A stretch of 64,000 bases of DNA from VYFG01 sp965213885 (GTDB lineage: Bacteria; Pseudomonadota; Gammaproteobacteria; Arenicellales; Poriferihabitantaceae): NCBI GenBank assembly GCA_965213885.1, contig OZ243919.1:3286001-3350000 (forward strand), given 5' to 3'. A model generated the notes under the pieces. The model saw only the letters and a list, made by a program, of their open reading frames with translations, searched no databases and was not told where the DNA came from. Made by a program: the position numbers and the translations under genes. Below are positions 52,262 through 61,359 of the stretch, piece after piece (the stretch's first letter is position 1; every line of letters starts with the position of its first letter).

Positions 52262-54109
52262 ATGAACAAGCTCATACGAATCAGAAGCCTGCCGGTTGCG
52301 ACAGCAATGGTACTGGTCCTTGCGTCCGTGGCCGCGGTCCACGGCACCGCGATTGCCGGGGACAACGTCGTCCAGAAATGGGCCATCGCCGAATTCGGGG
52401 AGCCGCTGTACGCCGGCGGCATCGAACACTTCCCCTACGCCAATCCCGACGCCCCCAAGGGCGGCAGGGTGGTGCTGAGCGATTTCGGCTCCTTTGACAC
52501 GTTGAATTTCTATGTCCTGAAGGGCGAATGGCCGGGCAGTATCGGCGTGGTGTACGACGACCTGATGACGGGGTCCGCGGACGAGATCGACGGCCTGTAC
52601 GGGCTGATCGCGGAAACGGTGGAGTATCCCGAGGACAGGAGCTGGGCAATCTTCAACCTGCGCAAGGAGGCGGTCTACCATGACGGCGCACCGATCATTG
52701 CCCGGGATTTCGTCTTCGCACTGGAAACCATCAAGGAGCACGGCCGGGCCTTCATCAAGTCATTCTACGAGGACATCGAAAGCGCGGAGGCGCTGTCGGA
52801 CAGGCGCCTCAGGTTCAATTTCAAGACCACCGGCAGCATGAAGCCCATCACCATCGCTGCGGGCATGTCGCCGTTGCCGGTGCATTACTGGAAGGACAAG
52901 GACGTGACCGCGTCCACCCTGGAGCCGCCGCTGACCAGCGGCCCCTACCGGGTCAAGGACCTGGACCCCGGACGCTCCATCACCTATGAGCGGGTGGAGG
53001 ACTACTGGGCCAGGGACCTCCCTGTCAAGCGCGGTCTGAACAACATCGACGAGATCCGGTACGAGTACTACCGGGACCTGACCGTGGAGTTCGAGGCCTT
53101 CAAGGCCGGCGAAATCGATTTCCGCTCCGAAAACAGCGCCAAGCGCTGGATGACGGAGTACGACATCAGGCCGGTGGAGGACGGACGCGTTGTCCGCGAG
53201 GAGATCCCCAGCAAGCGCCCCCGCGGCATGGGTGGCTACTTCTTCAACATGAAGCGGGAAAAGTTCAGCGACATCCGTGTCCGCGAAGCCATCATGACAC
53301 TGTATGACTTCGAGGCCATTCAGCGGACCCTGCTGTACGGCCAGTACCGGCGCATCGACAGCTATTTCCCCAATTCCGACTACGGTGCAACCGGCGCGCC
53401 CACGGCAGCGGAAAAGGCCATCCTCCAGCCCTTTGCGGGCGAGTTGCCGGAAGGGACGCTCCAGCAGGCCTTCGTTCCACCGACAACCGACGGCAGCGGC
53501 CGCGACCGCAAGAACCTTCGGCGCGCCCTGTTGCTGTTCAAGCAGGCCGGCTGGGGACTGGCGGACGGCAAGCTGGTTTCCGACAATACCGGCGAACAGT
53601 TCCAGCTCGAACTCATGACCGCGTACCCGGAAAGCCAACGGCTCGCACTGCCGTATGTCGAGAGCCTGAAGCGGGCCGGCATCGATGCCTCCATCCGCCT
53701 CGTGGACACCTCCCAGTGGCGCACCCGGATCTACGATTATGACTTTGACCTGTGGGTCGGCGGGCTCAATTTCTTCCCCCCGCCGGGCACCGAACTGCGC
53801 AGCTTCTTCGGTTCCGAGTCGGCGGACATCCGCGGCGGCAACTCCGGCGGCATCAAGAACCCGGTGGTGGATGCGATCATTGAACAGATCATCGTGGCAA
53901 GGGACCTGGAGACCTTGCAACACAGTACCCGGGCGTTGGACCGGGTACTGCTGTGGAACCATTACGCGGTGCCGACGTATTTCAACGACGAGGCCTGGAT
54001 CGCCTACTGGGATCGCTTCGGGTTCCCCGACCGACGGCCCGTGTACAGCGTGGGATTCCCCGGCGTCTGGTGGGTGAACACGGAAAAGGACGCCGCACTG
54101 GTGCGCTGA
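52262..54109 (+). CDS. yejA: Peptide ABC transporter periplasmic binding protein YejA
   Basis: 615 residues from ATG 52262 with AGGGAA upstream. A signal peptide spans about residues 1-32 (charged MNKLIRIR, hydrophobic core, cleavage near AIAGD). It is a family 5 solute-binding protein; NPDAPKGGRVVLSDFGSFDTLN is the YejA-type start. RGMGGYFFNMKREKFSDIRVREAI is conserved in the family. The Yej importer brings in antimicrobial peptides such as microcin C and oligopeptides. Confidence 0.92.
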   Translation: MNKLIRIRSLPVATAMVLVLASVAAVHGTAIAGDNVVQKWAIAEFGEPLYAGGIEHFPYANPDAPKGGRVVLSDFGSFDTLNFYVLKGEWPGSIGVVYDDLMTGSADEIDGLYGLIAETVEYPEDRSWAIFNLRKEAVYHDGAPIIARDFVFALETIKEHGRAFIKSFYEDIESAEALSDRRLRFNFKTTGSMKPITIAAGMSPLPVHYWKDKDVTASTLEPPLTSGPYRVKDLDPGRSITYERVEDYWARDLPVKRGLNNIDEIRYEYYRDLTVEFEAFKAGEIDFRSENSAKRWMTEYDIRPVEDGRVVREEIPSKRPRGMGGYFFNMKREKFSDIRVREAIMTLYDFEAIQRTLLYGQYRRIDSYFPNSDYGATGAPTAAEKAILQPFAGELPEGTLQQAFVPPTTDGSGRDRKNLRRALLLFKQAGWGLADGKLVSDNTGEQFQLELMTAYPESQRLALPYVESLKRAGIDASIRLVDTSQWRTRIYDYDFDLWVGGLNFFPPPGTELRSFFGSESADIRGGNSGGIKNPVVDAIIEQIIVARDLETLQHSTRALDRVLLWNHYAVPTYFNDEAWIAYWDRFGFPDRRPVYSVGFPGVWWVNTEKDAALVR

Positions 54110-54140
54110 CGGCACAGGGGCCTGACCGGTCTGACACACA

Positions 54141-55250
54141 ATGCTGGCCTATATCATCCGTCGCCTGCTGCTGGTGATTCCGACGCTGCTCGGAATCATG
54201 GTGGTGAATTTCGCCATCATCCAGTTCGCCCCCGGCGGCCCCGTGGAGCAGGCCATCGCAGAGTTTCAGGGCCATGGTGCCGACGCCACCAGCCGCTTTT
54301 CCGGCGCCGGTTCGGACATCCAGGGTGGCGGGAGCGAGCCGGTGGCGGGCGGGGGACAGGGCGTCAGCAAGTATCGCGGCGCCCAGGGGTTGCGCCCCGA
54401 AATCATCGCCGAGATCGAGAAGCAGTTCGGCTTCGACCGGCCCGCCCACGAGCGTTTCCTCAAGATGCTCGGCGATTACCTGCGGTTCGATTTCGGGGAG
54501 AGCTACTACAGCAACAAGCGGGTGGTTGATCTCGTCCTGGAGAAGATGCCGGTCTCCATCTCCCTTGGCCTTTGGACCACGTTGATCACCTACCTGGTTT
54601 CCATTCCGCTCGGCATCCGCAAGGCGGTGCGCGACGATTCCCGTTTCGACACCTGGACCAGCGGGCTGATCGTGGCGGGCTATGCGATTCCCGGCTTCCT
54701 CTTCGCCATCCTGCTGATTGTGCTGTTTGCCGGGGGGCGTTATTTCGACATCTTTCCGCTGCGCGGTCTCACGTCGGAGGGCTGGGATGACTTTCCCCTG
54801 TGGAAGCAGATCCTGGACTATCTCTGGCACATCACCCTGCCGGTGGCGGCCATGGTGATCGGCAGTTTTGCCACCCTGACCATGCTGACCAAGAATTCGT
54901 TCCTGGACCAGATCAAGCTGCAGTACGTGCTGACCGCACGGGCCAAGGGCCTGGATGAGCACAGGGTGCTCTACGGCCATGTCTTCCGCAACGCGATGCT
55001 GATCGTCATCGCCGGGTTCCCGGCGCTCTTCATCAGCATCCTGTTTACCGGCTCCCTGCTGATCGAGGTGATTTTCTCCCTCGACGGCCTGGGCCTGCTG
55101 GGCTTCGAGGCGGCGATCAACCGGGACTACCCGGTCATGTTCGCCACCCTGTATTTCTTTACGCTCATCGGACTGTTGCTGCAGATCGTGCGCGACGTGC
55201 TCTACACCATCGTTGATCCGCGCATCGACTTCGAAGCCAGGGCGGTGTGA
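54141..55250 (+). CDS. yejB: Peptide ABC transporter permease YejB
   Basis: 369 residues, six membrane segments. A long periplasmic insertion after helix 1 (about residues 40-95, rich in glycine) is typical of YejB. The EAA-type loop is YVLTARAKGLDEHRVLYGHV. The stop codon shares a base with the yejE start. Confidence 0.92.
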   Translation: MLAYIIRRLLLVIPTLLGIMVVNFAIIQFAPGGPVEQAIAEFQGHGADATSRFSGAGSDIQGGGSEPVAGGGQGVSKYRGAQGLRPEIIAEIEKQFGFDRPAHERFLKMLGDYLRFDFGESYYSNKRVVDLVLEKMPVSISLGLWTTLITYLVSIPLGIRKAVRDDSRFDTWTSGLIVAGYAIPGFLFAILLIVLFAGGRYFDIFPLRGLTSEGWDDFPLWKQILDYLWHITLPVAAMVIGSFATLTMLTKNSFLDQIKLQYVLTARAKGLDEHRVLYGHVFRNAMLIVIAGFPALFISILFTGSLLIEVIFSLDGLGLLGFEAAINRDYPVMFATLYFFTLIGLLLQIVRDVLYTIVDPRIDFEARAV

Positions 55251-56317
55251 TGGAGTCGACAGGAGCGCACTATTCGGACAGGGTGCTCGGTTTCCGGGTG
55301 ACCCCCGTCAACCTGAGGCGCTGGCAGAGCTTCCGGCGCAACCGGCGCGGCTACTGGTCGCTCTGGATCTTCGCCGTCCTGTTCGTGCTGACGCTGGGTG
55401 CGGAGCTGATCGCCAATGACCGGCCGGTGCTGGTCCGCTTTGACGGCGAGTTCTACCTGCCCGTGTTCAGGACATATCCGGAAACCGTGTTCGGCGGCGA
55501 GTTCGAGCTCGAGGCCGACTATCGCGACCCCTACATCCGGGAACTGATCGAGGAAAAGGGCTGGATTCTCTGGCCCCCGATCCCGTATTCCTACGACACC
55601 ATCGATTACGAGCTGGAGGTCCCGGCGCCGGCGCCGCCCTCGGCCCGGCATTGGCTCGGCACCGACGACCAGGCCCGCGACGTGCTCGCCCGGGTCGTCT
55701 ACGGGTTCCGCATATCCATCCTGTTCGGGCTTATCCTGACTGCGCTGAGCTCCGTGGTCGGCATCGCCGCCGGGGCGGTGCAGGGGTACTTCGGCGGGAT
55801 GCTGGATCTCATGATGCAGCGGTTCATCGAAATCTGGGAGGGGCTGCCCGTCCTCTATCTCCTGATCATCATGGCGGCGGTGATCACCCCGGGTTTCTAC
55901 AGCCTCCTGGCACTGATGCTGCTGTTTTCCTGGACCGGGCTCGTGGCCGTGGTGCGGGCGGAGTTCCTGCGCGCGCGCAACTTTGAGTACATCCGCGCCG
56001 CCCGGGCCCTGGGAGTCGGCGACCGGACCATCATGTTCCGGCACATCCTCCCCAACGCGATGGTGGCCACCCTGACCTTCATGCCGTTCATCCTGAGCGG
56101 CTCCGTGACCACGCTCACCAGCCTGGATTTTCTCGGCTTCGGCCTTCCGGTGGGCTCGCCCTCGCTGGGGGAAATGCTGAACCAGGGCAAGAACAACCTG
56201 CAGGCACCGTGGCTCGGCATCACCAGCTTCGTGGTCATCGGCCTCATGCTCTCCCTGCTGGTGTTCGTCGGCGAGGGCGTGCGGGATGCCTTCGATCCGA
56301 GGAAGCTGTTCAAATGA
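55250..56317 (+). CDS. yejE: Peptide ABC transporter permease YejE
   Basis: 355 residues from ATG 55250; a GTG immediately upstream is in frame and could serve. An N-terminal RRWQSFRRNRRGYWSLWIF precedes helix 1, then a large periplasmic loop containing HWLGTDDQARDVLARVVYG, and the EAA loop EYIRAARALGVGDRTIMFRH. It overlaps yejF by ATGA. Confidence 0.92.
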   Translation: MESTGAHYSDRVLGFRVTPVNLRRWQSFRRNRRGYWSLWIFAVLFVLTLGAELIANDRPVLVRFDGEFYLPVFRTYPETVFGGEFELEADYRDPYIRELIEEKGWILWPPIPYSYDTIDYELEVPAPAPPSARHWLGTDDQARDVLARVVYGFRISILFGLILTALSSVVGIAAGAVQGYFGGMLDLMMQRFIEIWEGLPVLYLLIIMAAVITPGFYSLLALMLLFSWTGLVAVVRAEFLRARNFEYIRAARALGVGDRTIMFRHILPNAMVATLTFMPFILSGSVTTLTSLDFLGFGLPVGSPSLGEMLNQGKNNLQAPWLGITSFVVIGLMLSLLVFVGEGVRDAFDPRKLFK

Positions 56318-57939
56318 CGGTCGGCGGCGGCAGGCCCGTGCTGGAGGTGGAGGACCTGTCGGTCAGCTTCCACGTCCGGCAGGACAACAGGGAAATGGTC
56401 TCCGACGTGGTGAGAAATGTCTCCTTCGATCTCCACGCCGGCGAGACCCTGGCCCTGGTGGGGGAGTCGGGCTCCGGCAAGTCCCTGACCGCGCTGTCCA
56501 TTCTGCAGCTGCTGCCCTATCCCCAGGCATTCCATCCCACGGGTTCCGTGCGCTACAAGGATACCGACCTGGTCGGGGCGCCGACGGAAACCCTGCAACG
56601 CATTCGCGGCAATGATATCTCCATGATTTTCCAGGAGCCGATGACCGCGCTCAACCCGCTGCACATGATCCAGAAGCAGATTGCCGAGTCGCTGGCGCTG
56701 CACCAGGGCATCACCGGGGACACCGGCCGCGACAAGATCATCGAACTACTGAACCAGGTGGGGATTCAGGATCCGGAGTCCCGCCTCGGTGCGTATCCGC
56801 ACCAGCTCTCCGGCGGCCAGCGCCAGCGGGTGATGATCGCCATGGCCCTGGCCAACCTGCCGGAAATCCTGTTGGCGGATGAACCTACCACGGCACTGGA
56901 CGTGACCGTGCAGGCGAGGATTCTGGCCCTCCTGAAGGACATCCAGCGTGACAAGAACCTCGGCATACTGCTCATCACCCATGACCTCACCATGGTGCGC
57001 AAGGTGGCGGACCGCGTCCTGGTCATGCAGGACGGCCGCATGGTGGAGCGCGGCCCGGCAACGCAGATTTTCACGTCACCGAAGGAGGACTACACGCGGC
57101 TGCTGCTGGCGGCGGAACCGCCGGATCGGAGCCCCCCGAAGCCTGCCGGGGAGCGCGTTGTCGAGGCGGAGCATCTCAGGATCTGGTTCCCCGTCAGGCG
57201 CGGCATTCTCCGGCGCACCGTGGGCCATGTGAAGGCGGTCAACGACGCCTCCCTGGCGCTCAAGCCGGGCCACACCCTCGGCATCGTGGGGGAGTCCGGT
57301 TCCGGCAAGACCACCCTGGCCCTGGCGCTCATGCGCCTCATCCAGTCCGAAGGCAGGATGGTCTTCATGGGGCGCGACATGCGCGCGGTGGAAGGTGCCG
57401 AACTCAAGGCCATGCGCCGGCAATTGCAGATGGTGTTCCAGGATCCCTACGGCTCGCTGTCGCCGCGGATGCCCATCAGCGAGATCGTCAGCGAGGGGCT
57501 GGACGCCCATGGCCTGATGACCGACCCGGAAGCGCGGGACCGGCGGGTGGTGGAGATTCTCGGGGAAGTGGAGATCGATCCCGGGGCGCGTTTCCGCTAT
57601 CCCCACGAATTTTCCGGTGGCCAGCGCCAGCGCATCGCCATCGCCCGTGCGCTGATCCTGGAGCCCAAGGTACTGTTTCTCGACGAACCCACTTCCGCGC
57701 TGGACAGGACCGTGCAGGTGCAGGTGCTGGAACTGTTGAACCGCATCCAGCGGGAGCACAACCTGTCCTACGTTTTCATTTCCCACGACCTGTCAGTGGT
57801 CCGTTCCATCGCTGACGATCTGATCGTCATGAAGTCCGGCGATGTGGTGGAGCAGGGCGGTGCATCGAAGATTTTCCAAAAGCCGGAACACGATTACACG
57901 AGAACCCTGCTGAAGGCGGCCTTCAGTCTGGCATCCTGA
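56314..57939 (+). CDS. yejF: Peptide ABC transporter fused ATPase YejF
   Basis: The 541-residue protein holds two ABC domains in one chain. Walker A motifs are at about 49-56 (GESGSGKS) and 326-334 (GESGSGKTT). The signature LSGGQRQRVMIAMALA lies in the first half and FSGGQRQRIAIARALIL in the second, with Walker B LLADEPTTALD and LFLDEPTSALD. Each half ends with an oligopeptide-type C-terminal motif. It completes a tightly overlapping yejABEF operon. A diverged, truncated copy of its 3' end lies at 61.2 kb. Confidence 0.94.
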   Translation: MTVGGGRPVLEVEDLSVSFHVRQDNREMVSDVVRNVSFDLHAGETLALVGESGSGKSLTALSILQLLPYPQAFHPTGSVRYKDTDLVGAPTETLQRIRGNDISMIFQEPMTALNPLHMIQKQIAESLALHQGITGDTGRDKIIELLNQVGIQDPESRLGAYPHQLSGGQRQRVMIAMALANLPEILLADEPTTALDVTVQARILALLKDIQRDKNLGILLITHDLTMVRKVADRVLVMQDGRMVERGPATQIFTSPKEDYTRLLLAAEPPDRSPPKPAGERVVEAEHLRIWFPVRRGILRRTVGHVKAVNDASLALKPGHTLGIVGESGSGKTTLALALMRLIQSEGRMVFMGRDMRAVEGAELKAMRRQLQMVFQDPYGSLSPRMPISEIVSEGLDAHGLMTDPEARDRRVVEILGEVEIDPGARFRYPHEFSGGQRQRIAIARALILEPKVLFLDEPTSALDRTVQVQVLELLNRIQREHNLSYVFISHDLSVVRSIADDLIVMKSGDVVEQGGASKIFQKPEHDYTRTLLKAAFSLAS

Positions 57940-58367
57940 TCGACCGGTCTTTGATCACCGAAATCGTCATGTTCTTTTTCAGCGCGTCATCTATCTCCCC
58001 TAGCGCATTGATACGCCTAATATCGGGGACAATATGATCGACTCCGACCAGTTCGACGGCGCGCTTGGCATTCAGATACCAGCATGTCAGGTCAAAATCG
58101 GTTGGGTGGTTGTCTCTACCTGTCATTACTGTAAGCCGATTCACTCATTGACCATTGAGCGTGCTCGGCAACGAACCTCTCAAATGGTTCGATGTTCGCA
58201 GCTTCCACGGAGGCTGAGTAGTCTTCCCGAAAAACGACCTGTCAAGTCCGAAAAGCTCTGACGACGGACCGGTTGGTTCAGGCGGATTCAAACAGGGTGC
58301 CCAATGGCCTGTATTGCCCCATACCTCACCGCCTGGATCACGATCAACCCCCACCGAAAATACGCAC
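57940..58367. other. Left part of an AT-richer island downstream of yejF
   Basis: 428 bp, clearly lower in GC than the yej operon, starting just after the yejF stop. A 73-codon minus-strand frame (57923-58144) ends inside yejF. I do not recognise it and give it little weight. No other gene is visible. Confidence 0.45.
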
Positions 58368-59672
58368 TTACCTTAAAATATCGGTGCGCTGAACCTTGGT
58401 GATGCTCGTCGCCACATCGTCAGAAACACCAGCCTCTTTAGCGAAGCTCTTCCATTTCAGGACGGCATCCTGAACATCTTTGAGGATTTCCTCTGCGCGG
58501 CCCCGTTTCATCGATGCGTTTTTTGCACAGACCTTAAAGTCCTCCACATCAAAGTGGTCTCTCTTTCCGTTGAGCGACATTTGATGGTTGTTCGTCCAGG
58601 CACCGCTTGGATTGTAGCTGTAGGTCATGTCGAAAGCTGGGGACAATGACCATGCCCCGGATTGATCCATGAGAAAAGCGATGTTCTTGACGTGATCGTC
58701 CTGATTTCGTCCAACGACGTTGAAGGTCATACGCCGGAACTGTTCTTCAACGCTTTCCATGGACATATCGAGCTTACGAATGGTGCGTAACGCCTGTTCG
58801 TAAGAGTACGCTCCGGCCTTTTTGAAATCGAAATGCTCCATCGCGCACAGGGATTGCATATGGATTTTTTTGCCGTGATCGGTGCGATCAAAACGCCGGG
58901 TCATAAAATGGCTGCGGCCATTTTCCTGGAGCAAGCGGCATTCCTTCATGTCGATACCGGCTGCGAGAGCCATTTTGTAATAGGCGTACTCGATCAGGCC
59001 GTAACCAGCTGGGTCTTCGAGCTCCTTGTCCTTGTTGCCGGAAACGCCGTCGAATTTGAGGAGCCAATAGGAAAACCCGCTTCCGGCTTTGATCTGACCG
59101 GAGCAAATTTCATTTGTCTCCGGATTCCAGCCGATGATGGCCTTGGCGCGCGCGCCACCTGCTGATGTTCCGACGCGAAGAATATCCTGTAAGGACTTTT
59201 CGCGGTTCACTGGCGCGAACGATCCCTGAAGGTTGTTGCGTTTGGTCAGAACTTCACTGGCGAGCTCGACAAGCGCGCTCACATCAATCTTGTCGGCTTT
59301 GGTTCCCGAAGGGCCTTCAGAGGGAGCATATTCAAGTGCTCCCATGCCTCTGTCGCCGGTATAGCAAAGCCGTTCAACCGGATTGAAACTTTCGGGTTCG
59401 CGTCCCTCTTTTGCTAACCACGCATTGATCAATGCGTTGCCGAAATCATCAGGCAGTGAGTCGGCCAGCAATCCCGGGAGACCTTGAAACGTCTCACGGG
59501 GCAACGCAGGAAAAGAATAAATCTGATCGGAGAGCGGCATGGTGAGTGGCGCAACTTCGATCCCACTTTTTCTGAACGTGGGATCATATTCGAAGTTCGC
59601 GAGGCTGGTCTCTTCATTCCAGCTTACGGCTCCAATTGTTTTGCCCCATAGTTTCACCTGAGCGAGAGTCAT
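58368..59672 (-). CDS. hipA: HipA-family serine/threonine kinase toxin
   Basis: The 434-residue protein has FQGLPGLLADSLPDDFGN in the N-terminal subdomain, then the kinase core: P-loop-like VGTSAGGARAKAIIG, catalytic NVVGRNQDDHVKNIAFL and metal-binding LSPAFDMTYSYNP. HipA phosphorylates glutamyl-tRNA synthetase in E. coli and induces persistence. Its start overlaps the hipB stop by 4 bp, in the canonical BA order. GC is low for this genome, pointing to transfer. Confidence 0.9.
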   Translation of the reverse strand: MTLAQVKLWGKTIGAVSWNEETSLANFEYDPTFRKSGIEVAPLTMPLSDQIYSFPALPRETFQGLPGLLADSLPDDFGNALINAWLAKEGREPESFNPVERLCYTGDRGMGALEYAPSEGPSGTKADKIDVSALVELASEVLTKRNNLQGSFAPVNREKSLQDILRVGTSAGGARAKAIIGWNPETNEICSGQIKAGSGFSYWLLKFDGVSGNKDKELEDPAGYGLIEYAYYKMALAAGIDMKECRLLQENGRSHFMTRRFDRTDHGKKIHMQSLCAMEHFDFKKAGAYSYEQALRTIRKLDMSMESVEEQFRRMTFNVVGRNQDDHVKNIAFLMDQSGAWSLSPAFDMTYSYNPSGAWTNNHQMSLNGKRDHFDVEDFKVCAKNASMKRGRAEEILKDVQDAVLKWKSFAKEAGVSDDVATSITKVQRTDILR

Positions 59673-60034
59673 TCGCTATCCCCCTCAGCGTCATCTCCCC
59701 ATGACCATGGCGCATCGGATTTTGGTTTTTCAGGAGGTGACGAGGCACGCTTTCTTTTCTTCCCCTGCATTTTAACTTGCTGAATCGGGCTGATTGCCGG
59801 TTCTGGAATGAGTGCTTCCAGATTTCCGAGGAGTTTCAAGGCACGCAATATGCGGATGAGGTTTGAAGCCTGTGTGGCATGACCTTGCTCGACCCTGATT
59901 ATTGTTCGCTTCGATACACCCGCCTCATTTGCCAGAGCGTCCTGGGTCATGTTTCGGTTGAGACGGTATTGCGCAACGCGACTACCGATCTCCCGAAGTG
60001 TTACATCATCTGATATGTCAGCTGATATTTTCAT
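59669..60034 (-). CDS. hipB: HipB-like antitoxin/repressor with XRE helix-turn-helix
   Basis: 121 residues. An XRE-type helix-turn-helix spans about residues 16-70 (RVAQYRLNRNMTQDALANEA; SKRTIIRVEQGHA). A basic then acidic disordered tail follows (GKKRKRASSPPEKPK, then GDDAEGDSE), longer than the E. coli HipB tail. It would neutralise HipA and repress the operon through the four repeats just upstream. The start ATG at 60034 is only 4 bp from the first operator. Confidence 0.87.
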   Translation of the reverse strand: MKISADISDDVTLREIGSRVAQYRLNRNMTQDALANEAGVSKRTIIRVEQGHATQASNLIRILRALKLLGNLEALIPEPAISPIQQVKMQGKKRKRASSPPEKPKSDAPWSWGDDAEGDSE

Positions 60035-60038
60035 ATAA

Positions 60039-60180
60039 TGCCATTTCTGTCACATTTATCATAGTTTAAGCTATTAATATGCCATTATTGGCACTTAAAG
60101 TAAATTTCTAAATTATTCTTGATAGATGCCAAAACTGACATTTTATCAAGGATAGTTTGAATTATATGACATATTTGGCA
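60039..60180. promoter_or_regulatory. Array of four 14-bp operators upstream of hipB
   Basis: Four copies of TG(C/A)CA-N4-TG(G/T/A)CA occur: TGCCATTTCTGTCA (60039-60052), TGCCATTATTGGCA (60080-60093, fully palindromic), TGCCAAAACTGACA (60127-60140) and TGACATATTTGGCA (60167-60180). Start-to-start spacing is 41, 47 and 40 bp. This is the expected pattern for cooperative binding by the HipB repressor. Confidence 0.85.
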
Positions 60181-60312
60181 CTTTAACGTACACAAAGATA
60201 AGGCGGCGAAGTTGACTAATTTGGGCAGATGAAAACGGCCCCGTCCTGAAGCCGAGGCCGTCGAGTGCGCGGATTACGGCGGATTTTGCGGTTAGCTTCC
60301 CGATTTAGAGAC

Positions 60313-60699
60313 ATGAGAAACGCAGAAACTGCAGTTCTGGACCGTATTGGAGACACGCTCGGATACGCTCGGGTGTCAACCGCCGATCAGGACCTGGCCG
60401 GACAGGGCGGGGTTGTCGCGAAGGCCGGGATAGCCGCCTCCGAACCCGAGACGGTCCGGATCCCATCCGTTGCCCCAGGGCTCGAAGTAGCGGTTGCCCC
60501 TGCCCGGGTCTCGCCGTCGGCACACGCCAAGGCCCGAAGCAAACGCACGACGGCGGATGGGCCGGTACACAGCTTCCAGACCCTGCTGGACGACCTGGCG
60601 ACCATCGCCCGCAACCGAATCGTCCCGCACCTGCCGGATGCCGAGCCGATCGACGTGGTCACTCGACCCACTGCGCTGCAACGCGAGGTGTTTGGATGA
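60313..60699 (+). pseudogene. Chimeric remnant: recombinase start joined to a transposase end
   Basis: The open frame begins with LGYARVSTADQDLAGQ, the first strand and catalytic serine region of a serine recombinase. It continues through low-complexity sequence and ends with VHSFQTLLDDLATIARNRIV and RPTALQREVF, typical of the C terminus of an IS transposase. Neither is complete. It is probably debris from successive insertions and deletions in the island. Confidence 0.6.
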
Positions 60700-60885
60700 T
60701 TGGGCGTTCGCCTGGATTGTACCCAGTAGCGACACTTTCATTGTTTGATTTCTCCCTGAAATCAATGGAATAAATCAACTCGGGTCTGGAAGTTTAGGTT
60801 AGAGACTTGGCGAAAAGTTCTATGCGCAATTCTTCCGCATAGTCAATAAATGCGGTAAGTTGGAGATATTGAAAAAATCCTGCGC

Positions 60886-61140
60886 ATGAACATGCAAAAT
60901 ACATTGAACCTCCCGATTCCTGAGGAATTGGAGGTAAAGGCCATCGAGCAGGCCCGTGCGCAGCACTTCAGTTCCACGAGCGATTACCTGCAGCACCTGA
61001 TCCGGACCGATGCCTCCGAGGCTGAACAACGGGAAAAGCTCAGCAAGTTCCTGGAAAAGGGTCTGAATTCCGGTGACACCAAGGAATTGTTCCTGGAAGA
61101 ATGGAGTACCTTTATGAAAAAAGTCATAAAGGAAGCATGA
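60886..61140 (+). CDS. ParD-like antitoxin, orphan
   Basis: 84 residues. The N terminus LNLPIPEELEVKAIEQARAQ followed by SSTSDYLQHLIRTDASEAEQ forms a ribbon-helix-helix of the ParD/CopG type, then a charged helical toxin-binding tail. A second ATG lies two codons in. The gene ends in an ATGA where the toxin would start, but what follows is a scrap of yejF instead of parE. Confidence 0.7.
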   Translation: MNMQNTLNLPIPEELEVKAIEQARAQHFSSTSDYLQHLIRTDASEAEQREKLSKFLEKGLNSGDTKELFLEEWSTFMKKVIKEA

Positions 61141-61157
61141 GCCGGCTCCTCTTTCGG

Positions 61158-61343
61158 ACCCAGGTGCTTGAAGACCAGCGGAAGCACAATCTGTCCTCCG
61201 TATTCTTCTCCCACGATCTGTTGGTGGTCCGGGCCATCGCCGGTGATGTGGTGGTGCAGGGTGGTGCACCGGAGATTTTCCGAAACCCGGAACAAGAATA
61301 CACGAGAACCCTGCTGAAGGCGGCCTTCGGCCTGGCGTCCTGA
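61158..61343 (+). pseudogene. Truncated, diverged 3' end of a second yejF copy
   Basis: The sequence encodes QVLEDQRKHNLSSVFFSHDL and continues to the exact yejF end (YTRTLLKAAFGLAS), with about 15 percent nucleotide differences and a 24-nt in-frame deletion relative to yejF. The last 110 bp (61245-61354) align without gaps to 57841-57950, including 11 bp past the stop. The Walker motifs are absent. Confidence 0.85.
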
Positions 61344-61359
61344 TCGACCGGTCTGCATC

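Noticed and set aside
57923..58144. 73-codon minus-strand frame at the left edge of the hip island.
   Set aside because: Its 3' end lies inside yejF antisense, and I recognise no family; it may be a fragment but cannot be supported as a gene.
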